This document shows positions 60,461 through 64,000 of a DNA stretch of 64,000 nucleotides, in pieces. Under the pieces are notes generated by a model. It saw nothing but the letters and a program-made list of their open reading frames with translations. It searched no databases and had not been told where the DNA came from. The stretch's first letter is position 1. Every line of letters starts with the position of its first letter. Location of the stretch: contig JAJSPD010000021.1 of assembly GCA_021307315.1 (NCBI GenBank), positions 310,001-374,000 of the forward strand, in the 5' to 3' direction. This DNA is from Bisporella sp. PMI_857. Lineage: Eukaryota; Ascomycota; Leotiomycetes; Helotiales; Helotiaceae. Position numbers and translations under genes: made by a program.

Positions 60461-61630
60461 TTATTTCTTGCTCAAAGGGTTGCCAGAGAACGGCCGGCCA
60501 CCGCCACGACCTCGGTTAACATACTTTTGTTTCTTCTCCGCCGGTTTCAGGATCTAAAAGAGGTTGTTAAGACAAATGCTGGGTAGGTGCGAGAATGTCA
60601 CGCTTACCTGGAATGAACACAACAAGCTCTCGTCCACACTCATCATAGCTCCAGCATTGTCGAACTCACCACAATAGTTGGGAGCACTAAAGAGAGTGAC
60701 CAGCTGTCGTTTAGAGAAAAATTCGTAGCCGTCTTCAACCACTTGATGAGCTCGGCAGATCAAATCCATATCGTGCTTTTGCAAGAAACGCGAAACGACA
60801 TCAGGCCCAAACGTGAAAGAGACACCACGATCGTTTTCGCTCCAGCCAGTGATATCTTTGTCTGGATCGGACCAAAGGAGGTCGCATAGGAGACCGCAGT
60901 CAGGAATCTAGAGAAATTAGTACGGGCCCAAAATCTCTTCCACAGCAGAAAAGAGATTTGGCAGAGATTTTTTTTAGAACTTACATCAGTTGGGCGCATA
61001 ACACGACGGATCTGCTCCATTGAGTTGAGATCTGGGCTGAGACCACCATGCATAGTGAAAATTTTCTCGTCAATGATTGCTGCAATAGGCAAGCAGTTGA
61101 AACAGTCAGTGAAGGTCTTCCACAACTTGATGTTGTATCTTCTCTTGCACTCGTCGTAGAACCCATAGATCCGGTTGATTGAAGCGCATTCGTGGTTGCC
61201 GCGTAGGATGAAGAAGTTCTCCGGATACTTGATCTTGTAGGCGAGAAGTAGGCAGATGGTCTCGAGAGATTGCTTGCCACGATCAACATAATCACCTAAG
61301 AAGAGATAGTTTGCCTCTGGAGGAAATCCACCATATTCGAACAGGCGCAGGAGGTCGTAATATTGCCCATGAATATCTCCGCAGATCTGTTGTGAAGAGC
61401 TAGTCAATACAAACTCTAGCAAAATGGTATGCTAATAGGGATTGTAATACCTTGATTGGTGCTTCGAGTTCTAAAAGGATTGGCTGTGAAATAAATATTT
61501 CACGAGCCTTGGTACATAGATAGCGGATCTCTGCTTCCAAGAGCTGCACTTGTTTCCCAGGTCGGCTGCCTCGGACTTCCAGTAGTCTATCGATGATAGA
61601 GTCGAGGTCTACATCATTTTGATCCGCCAT
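60461..61630 (-). CDS. bimG: Serine/threonine protein phosphatase PP1 catalytic subunit
   Basis: Four exons (61451-61630, 60985-61386, 60608-60907, 60461-60553) give 324 aa, the usual PP1 length. PP1 (Glc7, Dis2, BimG) is a two-metal phosphatase needed for mitotic exit, glycogen metabolism and much else, directed by regulatory subunits. All motifs are intact: GDIHGQ (about 62), GDYVDRG (about 90), RGNHE (about 120), [29 protein letters not shown] and [13 protein letters not shown]. The hydrophobic groove that binds RVxF proteins should therefore be present. The C-terminus is fungal and basic ([18 protein letters not shown]) and lacks the animal TPPR tail, so it would escape that CDK site. The symbol is the Aspergillus name. 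Confidence 0.97.
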
Positions 61631-61775
61631 TGTTTGTGTCCTCTCAGAGAGAGAAGGAGAGGGGTGGAGGACGTAACTTCAGCAGTATATAGGCGGCAGG
61701 AATAGTCAATCTCGCAGAGTGAATTCGCTGTTATAAGAGGACCGTGATTCACTTCTTAACCTGTGTCAAAGATAA

Positions 61776-62346
61776 TCAATTAGTCAAGACACTAACATAA
61801 TACTGACTTGCAGGATTTGCCGTCGCGTCTTGCCTGAGAACCCAGCAGTCAACAAAGGTGGCAGAAATGTGCAAAACGTACCGTGAAGTGTGGTCGGCCT
61901 CAATAGAGCTTTCTACAGAAAGCGGCTTGGGTTTAGAGCCTGCAAGATCTCTCGGTCTGCTGGTAAGAGAAGGCAGCGAGCAGCTTTCGAGAAGTATGTC
62001 TGCCAAGGGTGACTTAGTTGACTTGAGGGGTACTCGTCTGGAAATTTGCCGCTGAGGACTTCTTTCGCTAGTTCGCAGGGTCTGCGTCGTCTTTAGGTCG
62101 TGAGATTGATAGTGGTTCTTGTATCTGAAAGATCCGATTTCAAGTGTGGTGGTGGTGTTTGCGCGGCTTGTCGGAATTCTTGAGATGTTTTCACGCAAGC
62201 GCGGCTGGATCTCGTTTATCGCTTTTTTGGCTACCAGAGGACCCTCCCCTCTTAAAATAGAGCTTCCAGAAGTCGGCCGTGGGTGTTTGGCGACAGGTAC
62301 AGGCCGCTGAATAATGGGCGCCGTGAGCACTATGATGGACAGGCAC
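61776..62346 (-). CDS. Doubtful hypothetical protein fragment
   Basis: An open frame of about 190 codons has basic, Ser/Arg/Thr-rich composition (for example RTSERSPQRQISRRVPLKST) and no internal methionine. Its first codon is TTG, so if real it needs an upstream exon; an ATG at 62643 on the same strand is one option. A GTACGT donor at about 61880, with acceptors at about 61813 or 61762, could end it. I do not recognise any domain. It lies upstream of the PP1 gene on the same strand and could equally be part of that promoter. Confidence 0.22.
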
Positions 62347-62671
62347 AAACAATCACCGCAGAATAAGGTTGATCAATGTCGGTGTTGGGGCTTGCCGGGT
62401 GTTTGAGCACTGTAAGGGGCGGATGGTTTGGGATTATTTTTTTTGGTTGATGCAACTCTGGGCAAACAGCTGGAATGCGATGCCAGATGAGTGGATTTAA
62501 TGGGAATGTCCCTGTTCAGCTTGGTTGCACAATGGCAGATTTAGGGGGCTTTCAATGTCAGTGTTGCTGTTGTCGGTTTGAATGTTGTTGTCGCTTGGAG
62601 GTGGGCAGTGTAAAGTAAAAGGAAGGATGCTGCTTTGAATCATGGACCTGGATTATTATTGCTGCCTCGCG

Positions 62672-62705
62672 TCTACCTCTCTCTGCCTCTCTACCTCTCT
62701 GCCTC
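62672..62705 (+). repeat. CT-rich microsatellite
   Basis: Imperfect repeats of CTACCTCTCT and CTCTGCCTCT run over 34 nt in non-coding sequence. Confidence 0.7.
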
Positions 62706-63692
62706 AGCTGCTCTGTCATCCCACTAATTCCCCCACATGTTTCAAGCAGCGATGCTTATGGCGCTTATGCCCCTGGGATATGGGCACATATTTGCCGCTG
62801 CTTCTATGATTCAAATTGGAGGTAAAAACCCAGCTCGTTGGGACAGGTCCTCCCGCTGCACATAAGAGGGAATTTGGCGCGTTGAAGGAAATATCCCCAC
62901 TCGAACATTCCTCTCGCCTCTCTTTCTCATTCAATCTACCGTATGCCGCACACTTCAAACACTTACAACGATTGGTTGCCGAGGGCATCGGAGCGTTTCG
63001 AATGTTCATCCGACTATTAGCAAAAACTCTAATATTACTGAAGAGATGCTTCTCTTCTCTTGTGAGCGCTTCTTCTAGATGAGGCACACCAGCAACAACC
63101 TCATAGATAAGCCCATGATCTTTTCCCACTGCACTCTTTGAGAAAAATTCAGTGGTACGGAAAATAGGCAATGTCGACGGTAGCTTAAGAAACCAGCATC
63201 CAAAGTTGTTCGATTGGTATGTAATTGTGTTTTCTATGCTGGACTGGGAAGCTCTATTATTTGCCAATAGTTTTAAGATGTGTGCATTATAATTGCAAGT
63301 CCTTCACTAGCACAGTGCATAATCACGTGGATCATCTTTCTCTTCAAATAAGCCCCCCAAGGAATTGCAGTACACTAAACATGAGAACATTTACACGTGA
63401 GGCAGTGAGGCAAGCAGCTGGAGAAGCGTCAGGTTGTTTCATTAATCCATACGCCCATATCATATCAACGGTGAAAACCTCGTTATAAGTACGCCTAGCC
63501 AACCTGTAACCCATATTTTACAGACCTAGACACGAAAAGTGGCCCAAAATTATCAATCGCTGGCTGTGTCGCAAGATCTAAATTCTCGAAAGTCTCTTTG
63601 AAAAACCATGGCTTTCTGTATGAGAACCCAGACCGTGACATATGCATCTTGAGATAGGAAATCTCAGAATGAAAAAATAGGAAGTGGAAAAA

Positions 63693-63972
63693 TCAGATGC
63701 TCCGTCCCGCTATGCTGGCGACCAATGCTGACATGGAAAACTTATAATGATGAAATATGCCGCAAATGCTAGACCCTCTGAAGCAAGCAGGCTTATGCTC
63801 ATGTAATGCAACTTTTAGACACGTGGGTATCAACAACAACCTCCCATTTGCAACTACCAAATGTTGCTCCTCATCAAAGGTTCTCGTAAGACCTTCGAGT
63901 TTGTAAACTATCTGAATATCATCCACATGAATTTTAGGTTGAGATCGTCCGATATATGCGGTCAGACATTCA
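63693..63972 (-). CDS. Doubtful C-terminal gene fragment near right edge
   Basis: The minus-strand frame is open from an in-frame stop near 63975 to 63693 and has protein-like composition (HVDDIQIVYKLEGLTRTFDE, HLVVANGRLLLIPT). There is no good ATG start, so it could be the last exon of a gene whose 5' part lies beyond the window. The family is not recognised. Confidence 0.2.
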
Positions 63973-64000
63973 ACCTAATGTCCGGCCACTATGTATAGTT

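Larger units (their letters stand above)
61631..64000. other. Intergenic to right window edge, only doubtful frames
   Basis: Beyond the PP1 start no gene is clearly supported in 2.4 kb. Doubtful minus-strand frames at 61776-62346, 62716-63267 (183 codons, TTG start) and 63693-63972 are the longest. A CT-rich microsatellite lies at 62672-62705. Confidence 0.4.

Overview
The window is nuclear DNA of a filamentous ascomycete (Pezizomycotina). The evidence is dense spliced genes with short GT..AG introns (mostly 45-90 nt, branch sites of the CTAAC/CTGAC type) and fungus-restricted families: a Zn2Cys6 regulator, a CFEM/PTH11-type receptor, a DUF8004-like protein and a Gpc1 acyltransferase. The gene mix would fit a Leotiomycete-like fungus, but that is only an impression. 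Coordinates given for exons were worked out by hand from splice signals, reading-frame continuity and remembered family sequences. Each gene model described as spliced closes in frame.

Layout. 1-12.8 kb is accessory-looking: a MIF/tautomerase-domain protein (-), a multi-pass membrane protein (-), a four-TM protein (+), then a divergent pair made of a Gal80-like Gfo/Idh/MocA protein (-) and a Zn2Cys6 regulator (+). 12.8-14.6 kb carries a CFEM-rhodopsin receptor (+). 15-24 kb is core: cohesin SMC1 (-), Gpc1 acyltransferase (+) and APC/C activator Cdh1 (-). 25-38 kb holds a small four-TM protein (-), an F-box/WD40 protein (+), ribosomal protein eS7 (+), dynactin p62 (+) and a DUF8004-like protein (-). 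39.9-48.2 kb holds an ochratoxinase-like amidohydrolase (+), the NuA3 subunit Nto1 (+) and a RidA protein (+). 48.2-51.0 kb is gene-poor. 51-61.6 kb is core again: Mediator Med10 (-), eIF3a (-), G-protein gamma (+), an Rdx/SelW-like protein (+) and PP1 catalytic subunit (-). From 61.6 kb to the right edge only doubtful frames are seen.

How genes work together. Several are cell-cycle or growth genes (SMC1, Cdh1, PP1, Med10, eIF3a, eS7), but nothing shows that their proximity is functional. The most suggestive local module is the Gal80-like protein, in which the usual EKP lysine is a tryptophan, sharing a 646-bp promoter with a Zn2Cys6 activator. This resembles a Gal80/Gal4-type sensor-activator pair. 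Other points of interest are a MIF fold without its catalytic N-terminal proline, a duplicated start region in the Gpc1 gene, a receptor whose CFEM domain has lost cysteines, and micro-exons of 26 and 19 nt in the Rdx gene. Several open frames in the window begin at GTG or TTG and were corrected to ATG starts or spliced models.
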